From contig OX637800.1 in the NCBI GenBank assembly GCA_951802425.1, positions 558,001-622,000 on the forward strand: a DNA stretch of 64,000 bases, given 5' to 3'. This document shows, one piece after another, positions 22,690-32,600 of the stretch. The notes beneath the pieces are model-generated. The model was not told the origin of the DNA and searched no databases. It saw only the letters and a program-made list of their open reading frames with translations. The stretch comes from Clavaria fumosa. Taxonomy: Eukaryota > Basidiomycota > Agaricomycetes > Agaricales > Clavariaceae. Position 1 is the first letter of the stretch. Every line of letters starts with the position of its first letter. Made by a program: the position numbers and the translations under genes.

Positions 22690-23962
22690 CACGCACCTGT
22701 AGACGCGCGGCTGGGCCACCGTTGCTAAATGACCGTGAGCGGCAAACCCCAGATGAACAAGAAGTCAGACGAAACACACCTGCCAGCATCAAGTATATCC
22801 ACCGATCTGACACCGAAAAACATGTTTGCGCCAGCCACCTCGGACTTGACTTCGACCAGATATGTCGTGTCGCGGTCTAGGCCGCTCCGCCAGAAGAGTA
22901 CTTCATCCACGTCGACCCATGTCGAGTGCGGGTCGAGAAGCCGCACCACGTAGGAAGAACGTGGACGTCTGCGTGAGGGTAAATAAGAGAGACGAGCCCT
23001 GCGAACGCTTGCCGCCCGCGGTGGTCATCTCGGGCCTGAGCACCAGCGGCGTCATCCCATTGTGGACTGTTAGTGAAGAAACACATCGTTCGGATTTCTA
23101 GAGTATGCAGGCGCGCAGAGGACAGAGACTTACTGTACATTGGCGGGCCAAGCTGCCAGGGATTTCCTGGCGGATTGTTACATTGGAAGAACGGGTTGGG
23201 CCTAATTGTTCCGTCCATGGGGACAGCGTTCACCGTGCGTTGCACAGGAGAAATCCTGGTGGCAAGCTCTGCATGAGCAAAGACATAGAGCAACCTCAGG
23301 AAACGAACCCTGGCAGGCGCAGTCCGATTGTGACGATAGCCCCCCGTACGGCGACCTCCACCGGCTTCACGACGGTTAGCCCAACTTGGTGATCTCCGTA
23401 CGGAAGACCAGTGATGCTCGCCAACAGACCCCCACCGCTGCCAGGCGCGCGCTTGTGGCTGTCAACCGTGGCGTCGTATGCGCCAGGGGCTTGGGCTGTG
23501 CCAAGGAGGTACACGGCTGTGCCCGTGAAATTGAGCAGCAAGCGGGCACCGGGAAAGGAGGTTTCTCTATAGTAAAAAGGTAAACGAACTGGGCCGGCAA
23601 CGGGGCCAACGACGAGCTGGCGGCTGAGCACTGAGCCGGACAAAGTACAATATTATGATTGCTCCACTGCTCCCAGGAGTACACCAAGATGGGCTCCAAA
23701 AATGAAGAGGATTTCGGTCGATAAAATACGGCACCAGGGACGTGCCTCGACGTACGTACAGCTGACAGAGCTCACCCGAAGGTCGAATTGAGAAATTTGA
23801 GCAAATCCTCCCTGTTCGCATCCCGCTCATGGTCTTCTTTCTTCTTGTGCACCTTGAGCTTGATCTGTGAGAGTCATCGTCGACTCTCAGTGCTTCAAAA
23901 TTACGAAGGAAATGTAAGGACATTGACACAGCATGGTAAAAATTGGGTGCTGGGGCGGGCAA
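22690..23962 (-). pseudogene. Probable decayed secreted or membrane protein gene of a basidiomycete beta-sandwich type
   Basis: Minus-strand exon-like blocks encode ARLLLNFTGTAVYLLGTAQ and SITGLPYGDHQVGLTV (23643-23310). After a plausible intron come RPNPFFQCN and, after another intron, SLSFTLTQTSTFFLR. A different frame follows with STWVDVDEVLFWRSGLDRD and FFGVRSVDILDAGR (22949-22770). Agaricomycete extracellular or single-pass proteins often carry two such domains (recalled family pattern). The frame must shift near 23645 and near 22950, and the second domain is about 15 residues too short there. I therefore read it as decayed; missed introns are possible. The start codon is not identified. 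Confidence 0.45.
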
Positions 23963-24480
23963 TAGGATCTGGTGAGTGTTTTGTCATAGCGAGTAACCGA
24001 TGGCGTACAATATCAGAGTCCGCCCACGAAGAGCCATGTTCAGCAAGGTCATGAGGAGGAAGGAGGGCGGGCGGAGAATGCCAATTCCGTCAGCCAACTG
24101 CTACAATATCCACCCACCACAAGAAAACCACTCAACCCGATACAGACAAACCGCTAACTGCCAATGTCTTGGATGCGGTACATAAATAAAGCCACGTGCG
24201 TTCGCGCAACGAGGTGCCACGTGCGGCCGCGCAACGAGGTGACATAAGGAGTGAAGAAACAAAGCAACAAAGCGAGAAAGTGAGATGACAAAGCGACGGA
24301 AATAAAGCATCAAAGCAAAGCGAGAAAGGGAAGCAATAAAGCGACAAAATAGCGGCGAGGCAAGAAAGTGAAACAACAAAGTGAGAAAGCGAGAAAGCAT
24401 AGGCTAGAATATCAGCTAGGAACAGATCAGTTCCATTTCTTCTTCGGAACACAACAGACAACCCCAACACTCACCAGGAG
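23963..24480. other. Intergenic; purine-rich AAAGCGA-type repeats
   Basis: Between about 24240 and 24400 the plus strand is rich in AAAGCGAGAAAG- and AAAGCAA-like words, an imperfect microsatellite. GTGCCACGTGCG-type CACGTG motifs occur near 24190-24230. No gene is recognised. Confidence 0.4.
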
Positions 24481-24943
24481 ATGCCCGCCTTGACGCCAAT
24501 GGCCCAGCTCCCCCACACGACATTCAATGATGAGCTTCCCCCACTGGTTACTGCCCCATTGATTAACAACACACGCGAGTCAGCCGGCGCATATCGACGC
24601 CTCCGAAGTGTTGTGAGCAAACTGTGTAAAGCAAACACTCTAAGCATGCTTAGTATTTCACGAGGTCATGGGAATATACGCACAGAGGGAAGTAAACGAT
24701 GCGTATAAGCGATACCAGTCTCTTCACATCACCGCACGTTCTGCCGAGCTACGATACCGTCATGCACTTCGTATGGCCTACCACTATCGGAAGCTGATGG
24801 TTGACATAAAACACGACATACATCGGGCTCATCAGCAGGGGCGCACACTGCAGCAAATAGCTCGACATGGGATGCTTACCAGAGAGATGTGCCTCCCCGT
24901 AGAAGAGGCGTACGTGAATCCAGTATCCTCTGAACGTTCATGA
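24481..24943 (+). CDS. Hypothetical small protein, possibly two exons
   Basis: An ATG at 24481 opens a frame (MPALTPMAQLPHTTF) to about 24607. A plausible intron 24608-24653 would join it to the frame EVNDAYKRYQSLHITARSAE, which ends at 24943. The second part is basic and likely helical. I do not recognise a family. Codon use is unremarkable, and the case rests only on open frames and a possible GT-AG intron. Confidence 0.25.
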
Positions 24944-26488
24944 GGCTACATTCTTCGCAATACAGGGAACACAATGTGGAGTCATGGAGAGGGCCATTCG
25001 CCAACCACTAACTGCGAGTGCTGGTACGAAGTGTAAGTGAGCACTGCCGTGTATGTAATGCCTGCCCGAAACTCAAATACTGCCAGTGCTCACCACAATC
25101 ATTGCCCATGTCCCTGCCGCTAGGGTTTGTACAGCGGATATGCATGTATTGTATGATTGAAGCGGCCGAAACGGCACAATAATTTATGCGCCTGTTCGAG
25201 ACTTTCAAGACTAGAGGCATAATGGCGGTGCAGTGGCAAATGCTAGTAATTTATGCGCCAGTTTGAGATGTCAGCAGTCGAAAAAAGATGTAAGACAAAC
25301 CTTCATCGCCTGTCCCCAACATCAGTGTCATCCGCAAGTCACCTACGCCGATGATGACTTGCGACGCTTTTCCGCACATCATCGGGCTAAGCCTTCGGGC
25401 GCTCATCATCGCCTGTCCCCAACGTTCCCAACGTTCTCAACATCCCCAACATCAGTGCCGTACGCAGATGACGACAATTTTGGTTTAGGATACTGACGAC
25501 GCCGCTATTTTGATGCTTTTGCGCAATGCGCCTCATTATTGTTACATTTTCTGTGCTATCTATTGTATAAAGTACGACGATGGTCAGCGGTTGAGGACTG
25601 TGCGATGATGTGGTTGGAAGCAAGAAGAAAAAAACATTACCAAACAAACCCCCCTGCTTGCTTACGCCCCACGCTTCGGTAACTGCCGAGTGCAGTACAT
25701 ATATGGAAACGCCATGTTCGCGTACCCATGCATTCAGATTCCAGTTTATTCCTAATATTCGGTCTGGCCTTACAAGTATCGAGAGGGCTCACCCGTGTTA
25801 ACCCCGTGTTCCCACGCCTGTCACTGCCATCATGCGCCCGCCCACCGTCCTGAACCTTCGTGCTCATCGTCCCCAACAACGAGCTCAATCATTTGTCAAT
25901 ATCTTGTCAAGAATATATATTTTGATTCGGTTCTTTTTCATACATGCTTTAAATACATGTCTGCTTCATTATACAATCCTTCATGGACATTGTCACTGCC
26001 CACCGCTGTGACCGCTTGGCATCTGGGAAGGGCATTGGTGCACTGCGCCTGCAGGTGGCTGCGGTAATGATGAGAATGAGAATGATTATGGGCAGCAGTG
26101 GCTATGATAACGGTGGTCCTCTCCCGTGAGTCCATTTTTCATTCAAAACAATTTTTTACTCCAGAGTATATACTTTTAAATATTCGTATCCACAGATCAT
26201 CAGCAAAACGTCAAATCACTTAGGGTGACTTATTACACTTATTCTCAAAATAAGCTGATTAAGTTACCTAAGTCACACCACTCACCTTAATCTTGTCTTA
26301 GTTCACATTTTATTAAGTCGTACTAAGTAGTTGTAAGTTGTACCTCTGCTGCCACACCGCTGCCACTGCCGTCGCCACTGCCGCTGCAGCCCACCGCCCA
26401 GGCGATTCAAGTAAATTAATGCATTAATCTATGGTAATTACAGTAAGTGTGTGATGCATAGATGACAGTAAGTTTGCGAATGGTGAGG
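24944..26488. other. Intergenic; short duplicated phrases only
   Basis: AATTTATGCGCC is repeated at about 25182 and 25248, and CATCGCCTGTCCCCAAC at about 25304 and 25407. The right part becomes AT-rich with AAGT/ACTT words. No coding gene is recognised. Confidence 0.4.
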
Positions 26489-26562
26489 ATGCATCATCAC
26501 CCAGAGGGAGATGATGCATGATGCCACCACACATCATGCATCACTCTTGCCATCATGCATCC
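26489..26562. repeat. Cluster of overlapping inverted repeats (GATGCATGATG)
   Basis: A 12-bp stem, TGATGCATGATG at 26512-26523 with its exact complement at 26532-26543, has an 8-nt loop. A further GATGCATCATC near 26488 and CATCATGCATCC near 26551 give alternative pairings. It sits at the left edge of the GC-rich array. Confidence 0.75.
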
Positions 26563-27060
26563 CACTCGCTGATGCCTGCCGCCCGCCCTGCTGCCGCCAC
26601 CCGCCGCCCGCCCTTCTGCTGCTACGTGCCGCCTGCCCTGCCGCCGCCACGGTGACCCGCCGCCCGCCCTTCTGCTGCTACGTCACCTACGTGCCGCCTG
26701 CCCTGCTGCCGCTACCCGCCGCCCGCCCTGCTGCTGCCACCCGCCTCTGCCCTTCTGCTGCCACCTGCCGCCCGCCGCCCGCCCTGCTGCTGCCACCCGC
26801 TGCCCGCCCTTCTGCTGCTACGTCACCTACGTGCTGCCTGCCCTGCTGCCGCTACCCGCCGCCCGCCCTGCTGCTGCCACCCGCCTCTGCCCTTCTGCTG
26901 CCACCTGCCGCCCGCCCTTCTGCCGCCACCCGCCACCCGCCACCCGCCACCCGCCACCCGCCACCCGCCGCCTGCTCCCCACCCCGCTGCTCCTGCCCTG
27001 CCGTTGCTGCCACCTCTGCCCAGCTGCTACCAATGGCCCCAGTCCCCACCATTGGTCTGT
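26563..27060. repeat. GC-rich minisatellite with a 140-bp duplication and a 7-bp repeat
   Basis: The plus strand is built from CTGCTGCCACCCGCC-like words. A 140-bp unit starting TCTGCTGCTACG begins at 26671 and again at 26811. GCCACCC is repeated six times at 26925-26966, giving four or more GGG runs on the minus strand. Open frames here yield Pro/Ala/Leu-rich text and are taken as repeat by-products. Confidence 0.8.
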
Positions 27061-27124
27061 GACCACGGTTGGGGGCTTGGGCCATTGCTACAGGGAGGGA
27101 GGGCGCACCTGGCAGGCAGCCTAT

Positions 27125-27410
27125 CATGGCCACCACGCTGCGCTGAAGGAGATGATTGAGGCGCAGTCGACCGCGTACTACTCGACGGCGCATCTGTGGG
27201 ACGATGGGGTGATCAGGCCAACGGACATGCGGGATGTGGTGGGTCTGGCGCTTGTGCTGGCTGCTTCGCGTACAGGCAGCGGCGCTGCAGCTGGGGCTGG
27301 GGCTGCCCCCGTCGCCCCATCAGCCACGTCACACCCATTGCCCCTGTCGCCCCCATTGCTGTCGTCATCGTTGTTGCCCCTCCTGCCACCATTGTCGTTG
27401 GGCCACTGCT
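27125..27410 (+). pseudogene. Fragment resembling the C-terminal region of methylcrotonyl-CoA carboxylase beta subunit
   Basis: The plus frame reads [14 protein letters not shown], then [13 protein letters not shown]. The YYSTARLWDDGVIDP...R.VLGL pattern is the hallmark of the last part of MCC beta (carboxyltransferase family). About 45 residues match; neither the preceding carboxyltransferase domain nor the normal C-terminus is present. The frame runs on into low-complexity sequence to a stop at 27410. It follows directly on the GC-rich array. It is best read as a captured or duplicated gene piece, not a working gene. Confidence 0.65.
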
Positions 27411-27483
27411 GAAGAGAGGGAGAGAGGGAGGTGAAAGAGAGAGGGGGGAGGGTGAAAGAAAGAGAAAAAAGAAAGAAGGAGGA
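27411..27483. repeat. 73-nt polypurine tract
   Basis: The plus strand from about 27411 is nearly all A and G (GAGAGGGAGAGAGGGAGG and similar, then AAAGAAAGAAGG), interrupted by only a couple of T residues. It has triplex or slipped-strand potential; no function is assigned. Confidence 0.75.
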
Positions 27484-27680
27484 ACACGCACCAGCAGTTG
27501 TCGTCATTGCCGTCGTCACCTGCACCTCATTGAGACCCATAAGTCACAGCCACAGTATCTGTCCTACTGAGAGAAAAACTGTCCCTGCATCTTAGTCTGA
27601 ATATAATAAATTCTGAAAATAATTGGGAAGGATTGAGTCCACATGCTCAACAATCCTATGTTAAATTTACAGTGTAGAAT

Positions 27681-27985
27681 TGTCAGGATCGCTTACTTAA
27701 GCAGGTTGGAAAGGCCAAGAAAGGATCGCAAAAGAGTTGCGGGAAGTTTGCGGACGAGTCACGTGACCCGAACGGGTGGTGGCTTACATAATGGGAAAAT
27801 CACGTGACCCGGGCCTGGACGCATCACGTGACGCACGGGGTCCGAGCGTGGGAACGCCGGCAACTCCCGAACCTCTCGCTATATATACTACGTCGCTTTC
27901 TTACTTGTACCCTTTTCCCCTTATGTTAGTATCGTCATCATCGACCTTACGTTAAGTTGTGTGAACCGTGAGACTAAGTCTGACA
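27681..27985 (+). repeat. 5' LTR of the intact gypsy element
   Basis: 305 bp, TG...CA. It contains three CACGTGAC motifs and a TATA-like ATATATACTAC at 27881-27891. A likely RNA start lies near 27923 (ATGTTAGTAT), as argued from its complementarity to the primer site. Confidence 0.93.
27882..27887 (+). promoter_or_regulatory. LTR TATA box
   Basis: TATATA about 40 nt upstream of ATGTTAGTAT, the proposed first bases of the RNA. It is conserved in the old copy (8280s) and in the 3' LTR. Confidence 0.6.
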
Positions 27986-27987
27986 CA

Positions 27988-27997
27988 ATACTAACAT
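27988..27997 (+). promoter_or_regulatory. Primer-binding site complementary to the LTR (self-priming type)
   Basis: ATACTAACAT lies 2 nt after the LTR end and is the exact complement of ATGTTAGTAT at 27923-27932. It does not look like a tRNA 3' end complement. Tf1/sushi-type chromoviruses are known to prime with the folded-back 5' end of their own RNA, which fits a chromodomain element. Confidence 0.6.
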
Positions 27998-28208
27998 CAA
28001 CCCCTGTCTGCCCTAGCCCCGTGTCCTAACCCGGCTAGCCTGGACCCCTATCTCAAACTGTCACACTCTGTGACAGCTTATCCCCCTCATCCTCTTTCTC
28101 TTTACCCTGCCCACGGTGTGCAACAGAACCATGTGAAATTTTTACTGTGTGTAGATACACGTGACCAGACCCAGAGGAAGTCTACTGTGACCCTCCCCAA
28201 GAGACACC

Positions 28209-28546
28209 GAGTGCCAAAGGCCCAGAACTTTGCTTTACAGCTACGTACCAGTGAATCGTGTAGTGTACAGGGCACGGAAAGGCCCTATACATAGTTTTTC
28301 TGTAGTTTCCTGGTCCAGTGGACAGGGCCCTTGCTCTGTGACCATTGTCAGAAGGGCACACGGGCAACTCACTAGGAGTTGTGGAGTGACCACCTGGGAC
28401 ACCATTTGGGCCCCACGCTAGCAACAAGTTTTATAGAATAAGAGTTCTATAAGTACCTAGATACATAGAGAGCAGCCTGAGAGGACAGGACTGCTAAGAG
28501 ATCGAAGAAATCCTGAGTGCCCAAGGCCCGGAATTCTATTTACAGC
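28209..28546 (+). repeat. About 300-bp extra segment in the gypsy leader, bounded by about 30-bp near-duplicates
   Basis: GAGTGCCAAAGGCCCAGAAC (28210-) and GAGTGCCCAAGGCCCGGAAT (28515-) each lead into TTTACAGC. The older copy at 8600 has only one such phrase. The extra segment contains TGGTCCAGTGG (tRNA A-box-like) near 28313 and a small hairpin (TATAGAA...TTCTATA) near 28432. It may be an inserted short element or a segmental duplication. Confidence 0.55.
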
Positions 28547-28638
28547 GTCTGCGTCCGAGACCGGGTCGAGCCCAGCTCCCCCCCGATTCCCCTGTTACCG
28601 ACGTCCCCGAAACCCCATCACCACCACCAGGGTCTGTG

Positions 28639-29640
28639 ATGGCTGACCACGTCGCCCCGCCTGAAGTCCATGCCACGAGGCTGGATTTAGTCGTCGCCCC
28701 ATTCGATGGGCAAAAAAGAAATTTCTGTACATTCCTCCGGTCGCTCCGCCTCCTGTTTATGGCGAATCCGATAATCTATGCCACGGACCTGGCAAAGGTC
28801 CTCTACACCCTCAGAAAAATTACTGGCAAGGGGTTTGCCGCAGAATGGGCAAATGTGAAGGGAGAGGAAATCCTGGGTAACAACGAGGTTGGAACCTGGG
28901 CAGAATTTGTGGAAGAGATGAAGCGAGCGTTCGATGACCCGAACGACCGTGCGACTGCCCTCGCAGATATTGCGAAGTTGAAACAGGGTGGCATGATGGC
29001 ACCTGAGTTCTTCGCAAAGTTCGAAACAATGTTCCGAAGAGCGGGGATGACAGAAGTGGCCAAATTGGACATCCTGGTCCATTGGCTGGAGTCGAATCTG
29101 AGCAGGAGGCTAGTGGGAAAGGTCTATGGTGTTTCACCAATGCCAGAGACCTACGTGCAGTGGAAGGCACTTGCCGAAAAGCTAGACGCTCAGCAGCATC
29201 GCCTCGACGGAGTCATCGCACAACAGAACTCTGTGCGTCCTGCTCTGCCCGCAACCAGCCGCCCCCTCCCTCAACAAACCCGCTTCGCCCCAGCCCCCCG
29301 TCCCTTCCTGGCCCAGCCTCTGGCCCGCACCCCTGCCCCTCCCACCATGCCGCGTCCCACCAATGCCGGTGATGCCATGGTGGTGGATCGTGCCCGTGCC
29401 CCTGGAGTGTTGCGCACCTGCTTCCGATGTGGCCAAGCTGGTCACATGGTGAGAGATTGCCAGCTCCAGGACACACGTCCGCAGATCCCAAGGCCGCAGA
29501 TCCGCGCCGTGGAAAGCCAGGCACGTAGTGCAGAGGACTATGAGAACAAGATCGCACTGCTCCGAGACCGCCTGGATTTGCTCGAGAGAGAGAAGAGGGC
29601 TCCTGTTGAAGAGCCGGATTTTGGAGACGAGGCCCAGTGA
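28639..29640 (+). CDS. gag: Gag of the intact gypsy element
   Basis: The first ATG (MADHVAPPEV) gives 333 residues. The frame stays open for about 48 codons upstream without an ATG, and that part is conserved in the old copy (AQG.E.YLQ), so the true N-terminus may lie further upstream. The capsid-like core includes FDGQKRNF and AEWANVKGEEILG, then a Pro-rich linker and one CCHC zinc knuckle, CFRCGQAGHMVRDC. Gag forms the particle that packages the element RNA. The stop TGA (29638-29640) overlaps the pol frame, which opens after a TGA at 29607, so pol would need a -1 shift within about 30 nt; TTTT at 29619-29622 is a candidate slip site. Confidence 0.9.
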   Translation: MADHVAPPEVHATRLDLVVAPFDGQKRNFCTFLRSLRLLFMANPIIYATDLAKVLYTLRKITGKGFAAEWANVKGEEILGNNEVGTWAEFVEEMKRAFDDPNDRATALADIAKLKQGGMMAPEFFAKFETMFRRAGMTEVAKLDILVHWLESNLSRRLVGKVYGVSPMPETYVQWKALAEKLDAQQHRLDGVIAQQNSVRPALPATSRPLPQQTRFAPAPRPFLAQPLARTPAPPTMPRPTNAGDAMVVDRARAPGVLRTCFRCGQAGHMVRDCQLQDTRPQIPRPQIRAVESQARSAEDYENKIALLRDRLDLLEREKRAPVEEPDFGDEAQ

Positions 29641-32600
29641 GTCCGAACTGGAGTCTCAGGAGTAGATATCCCAGCCCCCCTCCCGTCCCTGTACCCACAG
29701 CTAGTATCCCAAAATACACTATCTTGCAGCGGAGACACACCCGGATTGGGGCTGAGGTGAAGGACAAAGCGGAAACGGAAACCGCTAAAAGTGAAATACC
29801 GAAAAAAGAAAAGGGGACTAGCAGCCAAGTGGAGCCAACAAAGCACCTTGCAGAGGTGCTGAAGGACACCCTATTGCGTATGCCCCGAGAGCTCTCCATC
29901 CAGGTGCACCTGGAGGCTCTCAGCACTGGCAAAGGGGCAACTACGAAAGCCCTTGTCGACTCAGGCTGCACCAACTGCTTTATGGACTTGGAGTGGGCGA
30001 AAAAAGTGGGATTGGAACCATCTCCCTTGCTGAATCCAATCACCATGTATAATGTGGATGGAACACAGAACAGAGATGGTAAGATCCGGTATGGGATGGA
30101 ACTGCTTGTGACGGTTGGCGACCACCAGGAGCGGATCCACTTCCTGCTAGGGAAGACTCAGTCCCACACGGCGATCCTTGGGCATGACTGGCTAAAGCGT
30201 CATAATCCAGAGATTGACTGGGTGAAAGCTGAAGTAAGGCTCACCCGCTGCCCCAACTCCTGTGCCTCCTCCCCACACAGCCACCGGTCCCCTGTTCGAC
30301 CCTCAGGTCCACCAAAAGCGAGTACCCTGGCCTCGGCCAGTATCCCGGACACCCGTTTTCCCAACACTGGCCCTACCCCTGATTGGCCCAGCCGCTACCC
30401 TTTGGTTTTTAGTGAAGCAAAGTGGGATGAGCTCCCCCGCTCCCGCCCTGACTTTGATATCAAAATCGAGTTTAAAACAGACCCTGGACACCTCTCCTCT
30501 AAGCTATACTCTCTGACGCGAGAAGAGATGGTGGAAATGAATCGCTGGGTGGATGAGCAGCTAGCTTCTGGACGAATCCGACCTTCGAAGTCCCCGTACG
30601 CAAGCCCCTTCTTCTTCAAACGTGAGAAGGACAAGCTGCGGCCGATTATCAATTACTCTAGGCTGAACTCGTATCTAATCAAAGACAAGTACCCCCTCCC
30701 CCTCATACGAGACACTGTGGATGTGTTAAAGGGGGCGACCATCTATTCCAAGATTGATGCGAAGGGAGGTTTCCCATCGATGCAGGTCTGGCCAGAACAT
30801 CAGCACCGCTGTGCTTTCCTAACGCCCCGTGGACTCTTCGAACCGGCAGTTATGTGGTTTGGGCTGCAGAATGCGCCTGCAACCTTCCAGCGCTTCATGA
30901 ACCATGTGTTGAGAGAAGAGATTGCAGGGGGGCATGTCCAAGCCTATGTCGATGATGTTATAGTGTTTGCAGAGGATTTGGCTACACATCGGTATTGGAT
31001 GGATCGGGTCTTGAAGAAGTTTGGGGAGAATGGCCTGTGTCTCAGACTCAGCAAGTGCGAGTTCGAGAAGAGTGAGGTTTTCTTCCTGGGGATGAAGATC
31101 TCCCACAACCGTCTAGAGCATGACCCAGCTAAAGGCACAGCGATCCGTAACTGGCCCAGACCGAAAAATGTGAAAGAGGTACAAAGATTCAACGGGATGC
31201 TGAACTACCTCCGCCGGCACATCCCAAATCTCTCTGCCCGGGCAAAACCACTCTTCCGGCTGACAGGGAAAGTCCCGTGGAGATGGGAGGAGGAGGAGGA
31301 AGCAGCCTTCCAAGATCTCCGCCTGGCACTAGTATCAGCCCCGGTCTTGGCTCTACCACAAGACAAAGGGAGATGGAAGGTAGAAACAGATGCAAGCAAC
31401 TTGGTGACTGGAGGAGTTCTCTCACAGCAGCAGGTGGATGGGACTTGGAGAGTTGTAGACTACATCTCCAAAGCCCTCACTGCAGCTGAGAAGAATTACG
31501 ATGTGTACAACAAGGAGTTCCTGGCTGTAATCCGGGCACTACGCGAGTGGCGGGCTTACCTGATTGGGGTGGAAGAGACTATCGAAATCTGGACGGACCA
31601 TGCTAACCTCCAGTACTTCCGGAAGCCCCAGAAGTTGAAACCGAGGCAGGTCCGTTGGGTTGGAGAGCTCCAGTGCTTTGACTTCGAGATCAAGTACCGT
31701 ACTGGGAAGTCAAACACGAAAGCGGATGCACTCTCACGGAGGCCAGACTATGGAGAGATGGTGGAGGAGGATGCACCAGTACAGGTCTTCCCAGAGGCTG
31801 AGACCCGCACATCATTCACATCGGAGATGGAGACGCTACTCCAGAAAAACAGTGCGGTATATGTGCAGAAGCCGGAGGAGCTTGATGATGAGTGGACGAG
31901 AGATCGGATGGGACTCTGGCGGAAGGCAGAAATCACTTGGGTGCCCCCAGAAGCACGTGAGGCAGTGCTCACCTTTGAGCATGACCTCCCCATCGCAGGA
32001 CACCCTGGTCCACGGAAACTGAGGGCGGCTCTGCTGAGGTCCTATTGGTGGGTGGGCATGGTGAAGGATTCCAATCGGTATGCAGGTGGATGTGAGACAT
32101 GCCAACGAATCAAGCCTGATCGTACCAGGCGCGCCGCTCCACTCCATCTGCACCCTGTCCCTGAGAGCCCCTGGGCAGTCATCTCTTGGGACATTGTTGG
32201 ACCTTTCCCCCTCTCACGTGGTCACAATGCGATCCTTGTCATTGTCGACAAGTTTACAAAACGAACTCTCATCGAAGCTATTGGCCTTGACCTCACGGGA
32301 CTTGGTGCTGCTCGGATCCTTCGAGACCGGGTCTTCCGCGACCATGGAGTCCCGCAGAAAGTTGTGAGTGACCGGGGAACCCAATTTGTGTCCAGATTCA
32401 TGAGGGAGTTTTATGGGATGATTGGAGTTAAGGCGAACCCGAGCACTGCCTTCCACCCACAAACAGATGGACAGACAGAGCGGGTCAATCAGGAGGTTGA
32501 AGTGTATCTCCGGGCCTATGTTGACCATCTGCAGGATGATTGGGCAGAGTGGCTATCCACAGCCAAGTTCGTGCTCAATAACCGAGAGCACTCAGCCACT

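Noticed and set aside
26511..27062. 184-codon Pro/Ala/Leu-rich plus frame
   Set aside because: It is the translation of a GC-rich minisatellite and has no conserved features.
28313..28370. tRNA-like words (TGGTCCAGTGG ... TTGCTCTGTGACC) in the gypsy leader
   Set aside because: There is an A-box-like start but no good B box or closing acceptor stem; not called as a tRNA gene.
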